From contig JAEWIS010000061.1 of the NCBI GenBank assembly GCA_023386955.1, positions 62,001 to 126,000 of the forward strand: 64,000 nt of DNA, read 5' to 3'. Below are positions 36,431 to 45,266 of the stretch, piece after piece (position 1 is the stretch's first letter; each line of letters begins with the position of its first letter). A program made the translations under genes and the position numbers. This stretch comes from Bacillota bacterium. Its GTDB lineage: Bacteria; Bacillota; Bacilli; Paenibacillales; NBRC-103111. The notes beneath the pieces were generated by a model. The model did not search any database. It was not told the DNA's origin and saw nothing but the letters and a program-made list of their open reading frames with translations.

Positions 36431-36784
36431 GTGGGAGAGGACTACTGTCTGGTTTCAGGTGAATACAGCTTCTCCATAGAGGACAAAAGCCTCCTCAGCC
36501 AACTCAGCAAGGAGATGCTGGCCACTCTGTCGAAGGAGTTCCCTGAACCGTTGGGAAACAACTTGAATGATCTTGACCTTGGGCAGGATCAATCTCTGCA
36601 GGAAAAAAATGTGTTGTGGGAAGGGAAGGATCGTAGTACATTAAAAATCAATATATTCACTCCAGGGAGCCAGGGAAATAACCCAGACTTTATCCTGCAG
36701 ATCAAAAGCTCATCACCTCTCCCGGAACGGAAGAGTCTGCAGCCATATTCCTTATACGCGAGTAGAAAGAGGAGACAAGAATGA
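36431..36784 (+). CDS. Hypothetical protein coupled to an Xre regulator
   Basis: I do not recognise this 117-residue protein. The frame is open from an ATG at 36383, but that codon has no ribosome site and lies beside the terminator. A GTG at 36431 has GGAGGTGAG about 4 bases upstream and is the better start. The product is acidic in its first half (SIEDKSLLSQLSKEMLATL) and basic at its end (SRKRRQE). No membrane span or signal peptide is seen. Its stop overlaps the ATG of the small Xre gene by four bases, so the two are probably made together, perhaps as partners. Confidence 0.55.
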   Translation: MGEDYCLVSGEYSFSIEDKSLLSQLSKEMLATLSKEFPEPLGNNLNDLDLGQDQSLQEKNVLWEGKDRSTLKINIFTPGSQGNNPDFILQIKSSSPLPERKSLQPYSLYASRKRRQE

Positions 36785-36993
36785 CCTTCGGGCAAAAAAT
36801 CGAACAATTGCGCAAGCAGGAGAATATGACACTGCGCAAGCTGGCGGAAAAAAGCGGAATCAGCTATTCACTGATTCAATCCATGATCAAGGATGAGCGG
36901 GTGCCGACCCAAGAGGCGGTGCATTCGTTGGCCAGAGCCTTGCACTACGAGCATCCGGAAGAATTAATCCAATTAGCGGGATATGGAAGCTGA
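36781..36993 (+). CDS. Small Xre-family DNA-binding protein
   Basis: The 70-residue protein is almost entirely one Cro/CI helix-turn-helix: FGQKIEQLRKQENMTLRKLA, then EKSGISYSLIQSMIKDERVP and a closing helix. It has no ligand domain, so it may act as a dimer or with the upstream protein. It overlaps that gene by ATGA and is followed by the DUF1294 gene 25 bases on. Confidence 0.88.
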   Translation: MTFGQKIEQLRKQENMTLRKLAEKSGISYSLIQSMIKDERVPTQEAVHSLARALHYEHPEELIQLAGYGS

Positions 36994-37018
36994 TAGAAGG
37001 AGGGAGGGAGGGAGCAGC

Positions 37019-37303
37019 ATGTGGATCGCTGTTTGTGTCTATTTGTTGGTGATTAATATAGTCGGTTACGGATTTATGCGTTCGGATAAAGCCCGGGCCC
37101 GGAACAAAAAATACCGCATTCCGGAGCGGCAGCTGTTTATGACCGCCATATTGGGCGGATCGGTGGGAATATATACGGGCATGCATGTGCTTCGCCACAA
37201 AACCAAACATGCGTCCTTCTACATTGGGATTCCCGCCATACTTATCATCCAGGTGATTTTACTGGGATACATGCTGGGGAAGCTATTGGTGGAAACCGCA
37301 TAA
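37019..37303 (+). CDS. DUF1294 family small membrane protein
   Basis: The 94-residue integral membrane protein begins at ATG 37019, behind an extended GGAGGGAGGGAGGGAG ribosome site. A span lies at residues ~2-20, and the DUF1294 signature follows: SDKARARNKKYRIPERQLF, then ILGGSVGIYTGMHVLRHKTKH. A second span ends the protein. The family is widespread and of unknown function. It is probably cotranscribed with the two preceding genes. Confidence 0.88.
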   Translation: MWIAVCVYLLVINIVGYGFMRSDKARARNKKYRIPERQLFMTAILGGSVGIYTGMHVLRHKTKHASFYIGIPAILIIQVILLGYMLGKLLVETA

Positions 37304-37377
37304 TAAAAATGGGCAAGGTACCGGAGCAAAATCGTAGGCATATGATGGAGTATCTGTGAAGAAGGGAATGAAGCAAG

Positions 37378-37920
37378 ATGCAGGGTTTTTCCCAACCATC
37401 ATATGGTTACACATTTTATCCGTACGAAACTGTTTATTATCCGTACAAATATTCACATTATAATTATTACAATCATTATATGAATCGATCGAGTATGCCG
37501 GAGCATCCGATTACACTGCAGGATTATGGCAAGGAGCCTTTGGTCATCAACATCGAACAAGCGGCAGAACAAAATACCAACTATCGGACTACTTTGTGGA
37601 CTGGACAGCATTTTCAGGTCACCTTGATGAGTATTCCGGCCGGCAGTGATATTGGCTTGGAGGTTCATCCGGATACCGACCAGTTTATCCGGGTTGAAGA
37701 AGGTCAAGGGTTGGTTCAAATGGGAGATTCCAAGGAAGATCTGGATTTTCAATCCCAAGCGCACGAAGGCTACGCCATTATAATTCCTGCAGGAAAATGG
37801 CATAATTTAACTAATAACGGTGCAAAGCCGCTTAAGCTGTATGTGATTTATGCGCCGCCTCATCATCCGTTTGGTACGGTTCATCCGACCAAAGCGGCGG
37901 CAATGGCAGCTAATTCGTAA
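37378..37920 (+). CDS. Cupin-domain protein with tyrosine-rich N-terminus
   Basis: The 180-residue protein starts with ~45 residues very rich in Tyr, Pro and His (YYPYKYSHYNYYNHY). A cupin barrel follows, with motif 1 around GLEVHPDTDQFIRVEEGQG (~102-120) and motif 2 as IIPAGKWHNLTN (~147-158), giving a His/Glu/His metal site. The Tyr-rich leader recalls spore-coat or surface proteins of bacilli, so a spore-associated role is possible. The SD is AAGGGA before ATG. The 291 bases downstream hold only hairpins. Confidence 0.85.
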   Translation: MQGFSQPSYGYTFYPYETVYYPYKYSHYNYYNHYMNRSSMPEHPITLQDYGKEPLVINIEQAAEQNTNYRTTLWTGQHFQVTLMSIPAGSDIGLEVHPDTDQFIRVEEGQGLVQMGDSKEDLDFQSQAHEGYAIIIPAGKWHNLTNNGAKPLKLYVIYAPPHHPFGTVHPTKAAAMAANS

Positions 37921-38008
37921 TGTATTGCGGAGCAATTGAACATGAAGTCGTGAAGTAGGATCATTACAGGGTAAATAGGTTAACCTGAAAACAAACAGCT
38001 AAATAAAC

Positions 38009-38038
38009 AAGCCGGTGGCCATTATCGCTATCCGGCTT
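38009..38038 (+). terminator. Hairpin after the cupin gene
   Basis: AAGCCGG pairs with CCGGCTT around a 16-base loop. The tail is AT-rich but has no clean T-run. Confidence 0.55.
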
Positions 38039-38158
38039 ATATACTTTTACACAAAATTCGTATTTTATACAATAGTCCATATAGCGGGAAATACCTGCAG
38101 ATTCCCATAAATCACCGGATCTCTGTATCGCTACATAGTTTTGTGTCTCTGCATACTA

Positions 38159-38194
38159 AAGGATCTCCCGCCCAAAAGCATACGGGAAATCCTT
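38159..38194 (-). terminator. Hairpin after the orphan binding-protein gene
   Basis: Read on the minus strand, AAGGATTTCCCG pairs with CGGGAGATCCTT. It lies 18 bases past the stop codon of the lipoprotein gene and has no strong T-run. Confidence 0.55.
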
Positions 38195-38211
38195 CAATAT
38201 TTTTAATCCTA

Positions 38212-39729
38212 TTAACCATTAGAAGCTTTATACGAAGCCGTAAATTCTTCGATAATTTTGCTGCCGCCTTGATCCTGCCATTTTTTCACAGCGTCCTGGA
38301 ATCCTTTTTCATCTATTTTGCCGAGTATAAACTGGAATGTCGCATCCTTAATGATATCTCTAATCCGGGCACCCGATTCTGTATTGGTTTTCGAATCCAA
38401 GGGATTGGTTGGATCGGTAATGGCGAATTGAATGGCCTCATTGGTCAATTGATCCGCTTTTTCCGCTACCTGTCTTGCAAAATATTTGGGTTTCATATTG
38501 GTGGTTCGATTCAACGTAAACCCATAATAACTGGTGACTTCTTTTTCCAGAAGCTTCGTATCAGTGACCGGCAGTACCTTTCCGTCCTTTAGTGTATAGT
38601 GGGTCCCTTCTATGCCGTACACGAACAGGTTCGCAATTTCGGGATCAAACAATTTATCGCAGAAGGCAAGAATCTTCTTGAGCTCTGCTTCGGTTTTTAT
38701 AGTCGATTTCGGGAATAAAAGCGAACCATAGCTATTGGCTGACCAAATACCCGGTTTTCCGTTCACACCAACAATCTTATTCTCCACATCAAACTTGGCT
38801 TCTTTCACATTGGTCTGTGTTTTTTCCTCAATGGAGTTCACGTCTGGCATCGAGCCGATATACATTCCGGATTTACCCGTGTACATCAGGTTTTGCTGGT
38901 CTGTTTTGCTCGTTACCGGAAAATCCTGATTGATTAACCCTTCGTCCCGCAGCTTCTTGACGAACTTCATGGTATCAACGTAACCCTGCGTCATAAACTC
39001 AGGTACCAATTTACCGTCGATGACCCCCCAGTTATTAGGCGTTCCGAAGTATGAGCTCAACGTCTTGAATGAACCATAGACCAGATCGTTCCGGTCTGCT
39101 AACGGAATCGTCGACAACCCCGACTCTTTGAACTTCTTCAACATATTATAGATGTCATCAACAGACTTCGGGCTGGACAATCCAAGCTTATCTGCCCAAT
39201 CCTTACGGTAGATAATCCCCTGCCGTGTAAGCGGTGTCTCCTGATACAGCGAATAGATCTTTCCGTTGATCTTGATATTGTTCATTATATCCGGATTTAA
39301 TTTGCTCAAATTCGGATAATCCTTCAGGTAAGGGCCAATTTCCCAGAACAGATTGCCGTTGATTGACGCCCTTATACTGGTAAAGGAGTTATTATTCCCG
39401 ACATATAACATGTGCGGCAACGAACCTGTTGCCAGAGAAGCCTGAAGCTTTTCTCCGTACGAACCGTCCGGTACGAAAGTGAAGGTCAAATCCGTGTTGG
39501 TCTTTTCTTCAAGGATTTTCTCCAATTTGTCAGATGGGATTTCCGGGGTATTCAAAACCGTCATGATATTGATTTTGGTGGTTCCCTCTTGTGCCGGCTT
39601 GTCCGTATTTGATGAAGTAACCGCTTCCTTTCCTTCTCCGGAATCTTTTGATTGCGCGCATCCTGTTGCAAGTATAGCGGAAGCCAACAGGACGGTCCCC
39701 CATGCTTTTGCCCGTTTTTGATTCTTCAT
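38212..39729 (-). CDS. Orphan extracellular solute-binding lipoprotein
   Basis: The 505-residue lipoprotein has a signal ending in the lipobox ATGC near residue 24, followed by a family 1-type sugar-binding fold (GIIYRKDWADKLGLSSPKSV near 170). It resembles the LipO/YtcQ type that works with LplB/YtcP permeases. The ATG at 39729 is preferred over that at 39738, because the AAAGGA site abuts the first and lies 10 bases from the second. No permease or kinase gene is adjacent, so it either serves a distant transporter or shares one. Upstream (39740-39850) a TATAAT-like box is visible. Confidence 0.87.
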   Translation of the reverse strand: MKNQKRAKAWGTVLLASAILATGCAQSKDSGEGKEAVTSSNTDKPAQEGTTKINIMTVLNTPEIPSDKLEKILEEKTNTDLTFTFVPDGSYGEKLQASLATGSLPHMLYVGNNNSFTSIRASINGNLFWEIGPYLKDYPNLSKLNPDIMNNIKINGKIYSLYQETPLTRQGIIYRKDWADKLGLSSPKSVDDIYNMLKKFKESGLSTIPLADRNDLVYGSFKTLSSYFGTPNNWGVIDGKLVPEFMTQGYVDTMKFVKKLRDEGLINQDFPVTSKTDQQNLMYTGKSGMYIGSMPDVNSIEEKTQTNVKEAKFDVENKIVGVNGKPGIWSANSYGSLLFPKSTIKTEAELKKILAFCDKLFDPEIANLFVYGIEGTHYTLKDGKVLPVTDTKLLEKEVTSYYGFTLNRTTNMKPKYFARQVAEKADQLTNEAIQFAITDPTNPLDSKTNTESGARIRDIIKDATFQFILGKIDEKGFQDAVKKWQDQGGSKIIEEFTASYKASNG

Positions 39730-39849
39730 AGATGTCATTCCTTTCTTTTGATATCTATGGACATTATAGTTCTACCTTTGAGCTCCAAAAAGTAATTTCT
39801 TGCCCATTTGTGGTCAAAAATTGCTCATTTCTTGGCTTGGCCTAACTTC

Positions 39850-40452
39850 TTATTTAATCATCCATTCATCCTTCAATATGGCGTATTGATACGCATCATG
39901 CCATATCGGTTGTCCGTTTTCTGTCGTTCTGAAAAAAGCCGCTTTCTTGAAATGCCCTTCACGACGCATCTGCAGACGCTCCAATAATCTCCATGAGGCT
40001 GCATTTTCAGGATTACACAAGGCCATTACCCGGTGCGCACCCAATTCTTCGAATCCATATTTCAAGAGCCGTTGACAAGCCTCCGTGGCGTAGCCGTTTC
40101 CGTAAAAAGCCGGATTAAAGATGTAACCCAGCATCCAGGTCTTAAACTGTGCAGGTTCTTTTTGCTCAAAATAAACATGCCCGATCATTTTATTGGTTTC
40201 CTTCAGGCAAACAGCCCCGAAACGGTCTCCCTGTACGCGTTCCCTGGCGATCTTCCTGCAATCCTCTTCATTGCTTACCTCACCGGGTTCATATTTCAGC
40301 ACCTGCTCCTGGGATAAGTAATCGTGCAGATCGCTCCAGTCATTTTCCGAAAGGGGTCGAATCACAAGCCGTTCCGTTTCCATTACCATATGTGTAGTCA
40401 GCCTTTCTTTCCGCTTAAGCTGCTTATTTGGTGTACTTATGTATGGTTTCAT
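39850..40452 (-). CDS. GNAT acetyltransferase, RimJ/RimL type
   Basis: The protein of about 200 residues carries the ribosomal-protein acetyltransferase pattern: ETERLVIRPLSENDWSDLHD near the start, then GYIFNPAFYGNGYATEAC with the acetyl-CoA loop, and HRVMALCNPENAASWRLLE. It transfers acetyl from acetyl-CoA to an amine on a protein or small molecule. The ATG at 40452 is supported by GAGGGG 7 bases upstream, and that site lies inside the end of the preceding reading frame. An in-frame ATG nearer the conserved core is an alternative. Confidence 0.85.
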   Translation of the reverse strand: MKPYISTPNKQLKRKERLTTHMVMETERLVIRPLSENDWSDLHDYLSQEQVLKYEPGEVSNEEDCRKIARERVQGDRFGAVCLKETNKMIGHVYFEQKEPAQFKTWMLGYIFNPAFYGNGYATEACQRLLKYGFEELGAHRVMALCNPENAASWRLLERLQMRREGHFKKAAFFRTTENGQPIWHDAYQYAILKDEWMIK

Positions 40453-40630
40453 GGATGATCCCCTCGCAATTACGCCGGTACTCCACGTATTGTTCATGCC
40501 GTTGGGCGCTTTGGGAGTTGGGTTTTGTCGCTTTTATCGTATTCAGAACGGATTGTGCCTCTTCCACCGGCAGGTCGGACAAGTTGACGAAGGGGCCGAC
40601 GGTTTGATCAAAATAGTGATATAAGTACAT
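40424..40630 (-). pseudogene. Truncated copy of a conserved small Bacillales protein
   Basis: ATG at 40630 with GGAGGG 8 bases upstream opens a 68-residue frame: MYLYHYF, GPFVNLSDLPVEEAQ, YVEYRRNCE. This matches, from memory of the family, the first third of a widespread ~180-residue Bacillales protein. Here it stops at KYTK, before the expected continuation. The downstream GNAT gene uses a ribosome site within its end. It is either a truncated remnant or a short form kept as a leader. Confidence 0.5.
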
Positions 40631-40649
40631 GTGAACCACCCTCCATCCG

Positions 40650-41681
40650 TTAATAAAGCCGTTGATGAACTTCCCCCTCCGCGGTAACCTCTGTAAAGAT
40701 CCCCTCGGGCGTCAAAAGGCGCTTAGGCAAGGTGCGGCCATCATACAGCTCCCGAATGGCCTGCATTAGCCCAGGTCCCAGCATGGGATTACACTCCACC
40801 ACGCTGTTGATCCGTCCCCGGACCAGCTCCTCCAAGGCTCTTTTGGTCCCGTCCACCGAAACGATGATGATATCCTCACCGGGCCTGAGCCCGTATTCCT
40901 CCATCGCCTCCAATGCCCCTAATGCCATATCGTCATTATGGGCAAACAACACCTGGATCTGATTGCCCTGCCGCTGCAAAATTTCCCTCATGATCTTTTT
41001 TCCCTGATCGAAGGTAAAGTCGCCAAAGGCACTTTCCACAATCTCCATATCCGGTCTTTTCCCGATGACCTCCCGAAAGCCCCTTCCTCTGTCAATGGAC
41101 GGTGCGGAACCTTCGGTGCCCTTCAATTCTGCAATGCCGACAGGCCCTTTGTGACCAGCCAGCTTATCCAGCACATATTTGCCCGCCCGTTGTCCCTCCT
41201 GATAAAAATCCGACCCGATGAAGGTCAGATACAAGGCGGGATCCTCCACATCCATTAACCGGTCAATGATGATTACGGGAATACCGGCCTGCTTCACCTC
41301 CAGAAGAATAGGCTCCCAGCCCTGCTTCACAACAGGAGCAATGGCTATCACATCCACCTTCTTCTGAATGAAGGAACGGATGGCTTCAAACTGCTTCTCC
41401 TGAGACTGCTCCGCGTTGTTCAATTCCAGCCGGATGCCCGCTTCGTCCGCCGCCTGCTGGATGGAGCGAGTATTGGCCCTTCTCCAATCGCTCTCCGAGC
41501 CCAACTGGGAAAAACCCAAAGTAATGATACGTCCCTCCGGCGTCAATATAGCCAAAGGCTGCTCTCCCGCCCCAGCCGTGGCCCGAGTCTGATCGGAAAC
41601 ATGAGCCTTGTCCTCTGAACAGCCAATAAGAGCCGCAGCTATGCCAACGGAGAGAATAACTAGAATGAGAGTTTTGTACAA
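40650..41681 (-). CDS. YtfQ-like sugar-binding lipoprotein (second copy)
   Basis: The 343-residue lipoprotein has lipobox ALIGC near residue 21 and a periplasmic-binding-protein type I fold: TLGFSQLGSESDWRRANTRS, AIAPVVKQGWEP, LFAHNDDMALGA, VVECNPMLGPGLMQAI. These segments match YtfQ, the galactofuranose receptor. It is a paralogue of the gene at 49811-50845, which belongs to the transporter. It lies divergently from the kinase gene and shares its 157-base control region, so it is probably controlled by that system. It may feed the same permease with a different sugar specificity or act in sensing. Confidence 0.88.
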   Translation of the reverse strand: MYKTLILVILSVGIAAALIGCSEDKAHVSDQTRATAGAGEQPLAILTPEGRIITLGFSQLGSESDWRRANTRSIQQAADEAGIRLELNNAEQSQEKQFEAIRSFIQKKVDVIAIAPVVKQGWEPILLEVKQAGIPVIIIDRLMDVEDPALYLTFIGSDFYQEGQRAGKYVLDKLAGHKGPVGIAELKGTEGSAPSIDRGRGFREVIGKRPDMEIVESAFGDFTFDQGKKIMREILQRQGNQIQVLFAHNDDMALGALEAMEEYGLRPGEDIIIVSVDGTKRALEELVRGRINSVVECNPMLGPGLMQAIRELYDGRTLPKRLLTPEGIFTEVTAEGEVHQRLY

Positions 41682-41765
41682 CCGGGTCCCCCCTTTGAAT
41701 CACAACCACCATATAAATGTAAAACCGCAACAATTATAGCATAATTATACGTTTAATTCCTATGA

Positions 41766-41794
41766 TTGCGTTTTAAAATGGAATCGTTCATAAT
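41766..41794 (+). promoter_or_regulatory. Promoter of the kinase-regulator operon
   Basis: TTGCGT at 41766-41771 and CATAAT at 41789-41794 are 17 bases apart, inside the AT-rich divergent region. On the other strand TATAAT-like boxes point towards the YtfQ-like gene. Confidence 0.5.
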
Positions 41795-41838
41795 TTACTA
41801 GAGTAGTCTACTAATATTTACCTTAAGTGGGGTTTCAT

Positions 41839-43650
41839 ATGCTCACCATCTTTCGCCGGATAACCTCCAGCCTGCGCGGCAAGCTGCTCCTAATGTTTAT
41901 TTGCTTAACCTGCCTGCCCTTGATTAGCGTAGGGCTCATCTCTTACCAGAAATCGTACAACACGCTCCTGCAGAACAGCAAGTCCGCTACTCTGCTGCTG
42001 TCCGACCAGGTGATCCGGGACATGGATAATCTGTTCATGGAGACAAGAAAGCTGCTGGAGCTGGAGAAGAACCCCAGTGTGCTGCAGTTCCTTTTCTCCC
42101 AGAATGATACCTACCGGAACGCCAAGGATATTCTCAAAACCATGGGCTCCTACCGGCAAACCTACCAGAATGACAATGTGCTGAATGTCACTATGATTAA
42201 TACCTACGGCCGGGGCATCAGCGAGAGAAAAGGCGTGTTCCAGGTCAACCTCACTTCCATTTCCGGCCCCCCCTTTCAATCGCTCCTGAAGCAAACCGAT
42301 ACGGTATTGAATCTTCCTTCGTCGGGAGCATCTGCGCTGAGACCCTTGGACGGCTCCCGGTACAAGGATCATTACATCTCCATCGTATCCACCATTAAGC
42401 AGCGGGTGACGCATGAGGTGATCGGCTACATGATCATTGATCTCGACGACCGGACGGTGCAGCAATTTTGCGACCAAGTCACCATCGGAAAAAGCGGCTT
42501 TCTATATATTGTGGATGAAGCCGGCCGGCCGATTTTTAAACCTGCCGCATTGGCTGATAACGGGTTATTTCCCCAAGCGGAGGTCTTAGCTCCTATCATC
42601 CATGGGACGGAAAAGCACAGCATTGATACAACGTCTGGCAAACCCCGGTTTGTGTTCGCCAACCGCTCTCCGGTTACTGGCTGGAGCATCGTAGGAAGCG
42701 TTCCGCTGCAGGAAATTGTCTATGACGCCAATTCCATTCGGAAGCTGATTATTGTCAGTGTGGTGCTGAGCATTATTTTTGCCATTACCCTTCATTATTT
42801 TCTGACCAAACGCCTCACCCTGCCCCTCCATATTCTCAAAAAGAAGATGCAGCTGGCCGCCTCCGGCTTTCTGGAAGCCAAGGTAACCCCAACGGGCAAG
42901 GATGAGATCAGCGACCTGGGCAAAAGCTTCAATTCCATGATCGATAAAATCCGGACCTTGTTAGATCAGAGCATCCGGGAGCAGCGTGAGCTGAAGAAGG
43001 CGGATCTGCGCGCCCTGCAGGCCCAAATTCACCCCCACTTTTTGTACAATACGCTGGATTCTATCCTCTGGCTTGCCGAGGCCGGACGCAAGGAGCAGGT
43101 GATTCAGGTTGTGCTGGCCCTGTCCAGATTTTTCCGGATCGGCTTAAGCAAGGGCAAGGATTGGATCACGGTTGACAAGGAGCTGGAGCATCTGGAGAAC
43201 TATCTGATTATTCAACAGATCCGCTACCGGGACATCCTGGATTATGAAATTGATGTGGACGACAACATCCGCCATTTGCCCATTCTCAAGATGATTCTGC
43301 AGCCCCTGGTGGAGAATGCTCTGTACCACGGCCTGAAGAATAAGCGGGGCAAGGGCCAAATCCGGGTAAGCGGACACATCACCGCAAACCGGGAAATCCG
43401 GCTGGTGGTCGAAGACAACGGCAAGGGAATGCCCGAATCGAAGCTTGAGGAGCTGCGCGGCGAGCTGAGACAGCTTCAGATCCCGGAGAAGACGGAAAAT
43501 GAGGTGTCGGGGGGATTCGGGCTGCATAATGTGCACCAGAGAATTTGTTTGTATTACGGGGAAGCATACGGCGTCCTATTGGAGAGCAGGCCGACCCAAG
43601 GAACAAAGGTGACCGTCACGGTCCCGATCAGGCTGGAGGGAGATTGTTGA
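41839..43650 (+). CDS. YesM-type sensor histidine kinase
   Basis: The 603-residue membrane kinase has spans near residues 15-35 and 290-315. Between them is an extracytoplasmic Cache-type sensor. A HAMP segment follows, then the HisKA_6 domain with the phospho-accepting His in AQIHPHFLYNTLDSILWLAE and a HATPase_c domain (LVENALYHGLKN, VEDNGKGM, GGFGLHN). ATG at 41839 is preferred to GTG at 41827 because the only SD-like run, AAGTGGGG, sits between them. The stop overlaps the TTG start of the response regulator. It probably phosphorylates that regulator in response to a sugar, perhaps through the lipoprotein encoded third in the operon. Confidence 0.92.
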   Translation: MLTIFRRITSSLRGKLLLMFICLTCLPLISVGLISYQKSYNTLLQNSKSATLLLSDQVIRDMDNLFMETRKLLELEKNPSVLQFLFSQNDTYRNAKDILKTMGSYRQTYQNDNVLNVTMINTYGRGISERKGVFQVNLTSISGPPFQSLLKQTDTVLNLPSSGASALRPLDGSRYKDHYISIVSTIKQRVTHEVIGYMIIDLDDRTVQQFCDQVTIGKSGFLYIVDEAGRPIFKPAALADNGLFPQAEVLAPIIHGTEKHSIDTTSGKPRFVFANRSPVTGWSIVGSVPLQEIVYDANSIRKLIIVSVVLSIIFAITLHYFLTKRLTLPLHILKKKMQLAASGFLEAKVTPTGKDEISDLGKSFNSMIDKIRTLLDQSIREQRELKKADLRALQAQIHPHFLYNTLDSILWLAEAGRKEQVIQVVLALSRFFRIGLSKGKDWITVDKELEHLENYLIIQQIRYRDILDYEIDVDDNIRHLPILKMILQPLVENALYHGLKNKRGKGQIRVSGHITANREIRLVVEDNGKGMPESKLEELRGELRQLQIPEKTENEVSGGFGLHNVHQRICLYYGEAYGVLLESRPTQGTKVTVTVPIRLEGDC

Positions 43651-45266
43651 AGAAGATTCTGCTGGTGGATGATGAGATTGTGTTCCGGGAGACGATCCGT
43701 GACAGCATTGATTGGCGCACAGAAGGGTTTATGTATTGCGGCGATGCCCCCGACGGTGAAGTGGCGCTCCCTTTAATTGAGCAGCTGCTGCCGGATATTC
43801 TGATCACGGATATTGCCATGCCGTTTATGAACGGATTGGAGCTGTGCAGTATCGTGGTGAAACGGTTCCCCGCCATTAAAATCATTATTTTAAGCGGCCA
43901 CGGGGAGTTTGAGCATGCCCGGACAGCCCTGCGGATGGGGATTCAGGACTTCTGTCTGAAGCCCTTCTCCCAAGCTGAGCTCCTGGCAACCCTCCATCAG
44001 GTCAGTGCCGTTATTGACAAGGAACGGGATGAGCAGGCCAGAATCCGGCAATGGGAGCGCAAGGAATCCGGCCAGGCCCAGGCTTCCCGCCATAAGCTGC
44101 TGAATGATCTGTGCAGCGGCTTCATCACAACCGTAGAAGCGATGCACCTGAGCGCCACCCTGGATGTCAGTCTTATCGCCGCCTATTATAACGCAGTCAT
44201 TATCGATGCCGGGCGCACCTCCCCCTCCCCTCTGGAGGAACAGGAGCAGCAGCTATTGGATCAGATAAGCAGCTTGAAGGAAAACAGCCTTCTTTTGCAA
44301 TTCCAGAGAACAAAAACGGAAGCCGTCTGGATTCTCAAAGGGGACACGCTGGAGCAGCTCCAGTCGGAGCTATTGCCCTTCAAGGAGCTGCAAGCATCCA
44401 TTCCCGACAGCTCCTCCCTGTCCATGTCCATTGGCATCGGCTCTGTCCAGGACCGCCTCCAGCATGTGCATCTTACGTTTCTGGATGCTGCGGAGGATAT
44501 GCATTGGCGCAGACTCTCCAGACAAAACCGCCATGCCATGTGGGAGGATTCCAGGGGGCAGCTGGAGCCGGCGCTTTTTCTGGAAAGAGGCTGGTTCGTG
44601 AATTTCCTGAAGATGGGCACGCCCGCACAATTGTCCGCCTTCATCGAGGAGTATACGGTTGCCCTGAAAACCATCAATTGGCAAACCTCCTCCATCGGCT
44701 GTTACATTCTTAACGATCTGACCATTGAGGCCTTCCGCTCCGCCAAGGACATGTACCACCATGTGTCCGAACCGGACAACGTACTGACGCAGCTGCAGCA
44801 GGAGATTGGCTCCGTCCGCACATGGCAGGATTGCTGCGCATATCTGATCCGGCTGACTGAGCTGTTCTGGTCCTGGCGGAGCCGGATGGATAAATACAGC
44901 GACATGCTGATCAAGGTGAAGGATTTTATCGGGGGCCATTATGATCAAGACAGCATTTCCCTGCAGGATGCCGCTGATTATGTCAAGGTCAGCCCCAGCC
45001 ATCTGAGCAAGGTGTTCAGCCAGGAAACCGGTCAAACCTTCATTGAATATCTGACCCAGATCCGGATTGGGAAAGCTAAGGAGCTGCTTAAAGCCACCAC
45101 ATGGCGCTCATACGAAATTGCCCATCAGGTTGGGTACAGCGACGCCCATTATTTCTCCAATTTGTTCAAACGAATCACAGGGCAAACCACACGGGAGTTC
45201 AGGAAAAGCGATATTCAGGATGAGTTTCGGTTGAATCTGAAAGGAGAAAAGCTGCGTGAACGGTAA
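43647..45266 (+). CDS. YesN-type response regulator, AraC output
   Basis: The protein of about 539 residues has a receiver domain (KKILLVDDEIVF at the start, LPDILITDIAMPF with the phospho-Asp near residue 54, and Lys in FCLKPF near 105). A long middle region follows, and the C-terminal AraC domain carries VSPSHLSKVFSQETGQTFI and SYEIAHQVGYSDAHYFSNLFKRI. The TTG start overlaps the kinase stop, with GGAGGG 6 bases upstream; a longer upstream reading is not credible. It should activate sugar-uptake genes around it. Confidence 0.92.
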   Translation: MKKILLVDDEIVFRETIRDSIDWRTEGFMYCGDAPDGEVALPLIEQLLPDILITDIAMPFMNGLELCSIVVKRFPAIKIIILSGHGEFEHARTALRMGIQDFCLKPFSQAELLATLHQVSAVIDKERDEQARIRQWERKESGQAQASRHKLLNDLCSGFITTVEAMHLSATLDVSLIAAYYNAVIIDAGRTSPSPLEEQEQQLLDQISSLKENSLLLQFQRTKTEAVWILKGDTLEQLQSELLPFKELQASIPDSSSLSMSIGIGSVQDRLQHVHLTFLDAAEDMHWRRLSRQNRHAMWEDSRGQLEPALFLERGWFVNFLKMGTPAQLSAFIEEYTVALKTINWQTSSIGCYILNDLTIEAFRSAKDMYHHVSEPDNVLTQLQQEIGSVRTWQDCCAYLIRLTELFWSWRSRMDKYSDMLIKVKDFIGGHYDQDSISLQDAADYVKVSPSHLSKVFSQETGQTFIEYLTQIRIGKAKELLKATTWRSYEIAHQVGYSDAHYFSNLFKRITGQTTREFRKSDIQDEFRLNLKGEKLRER

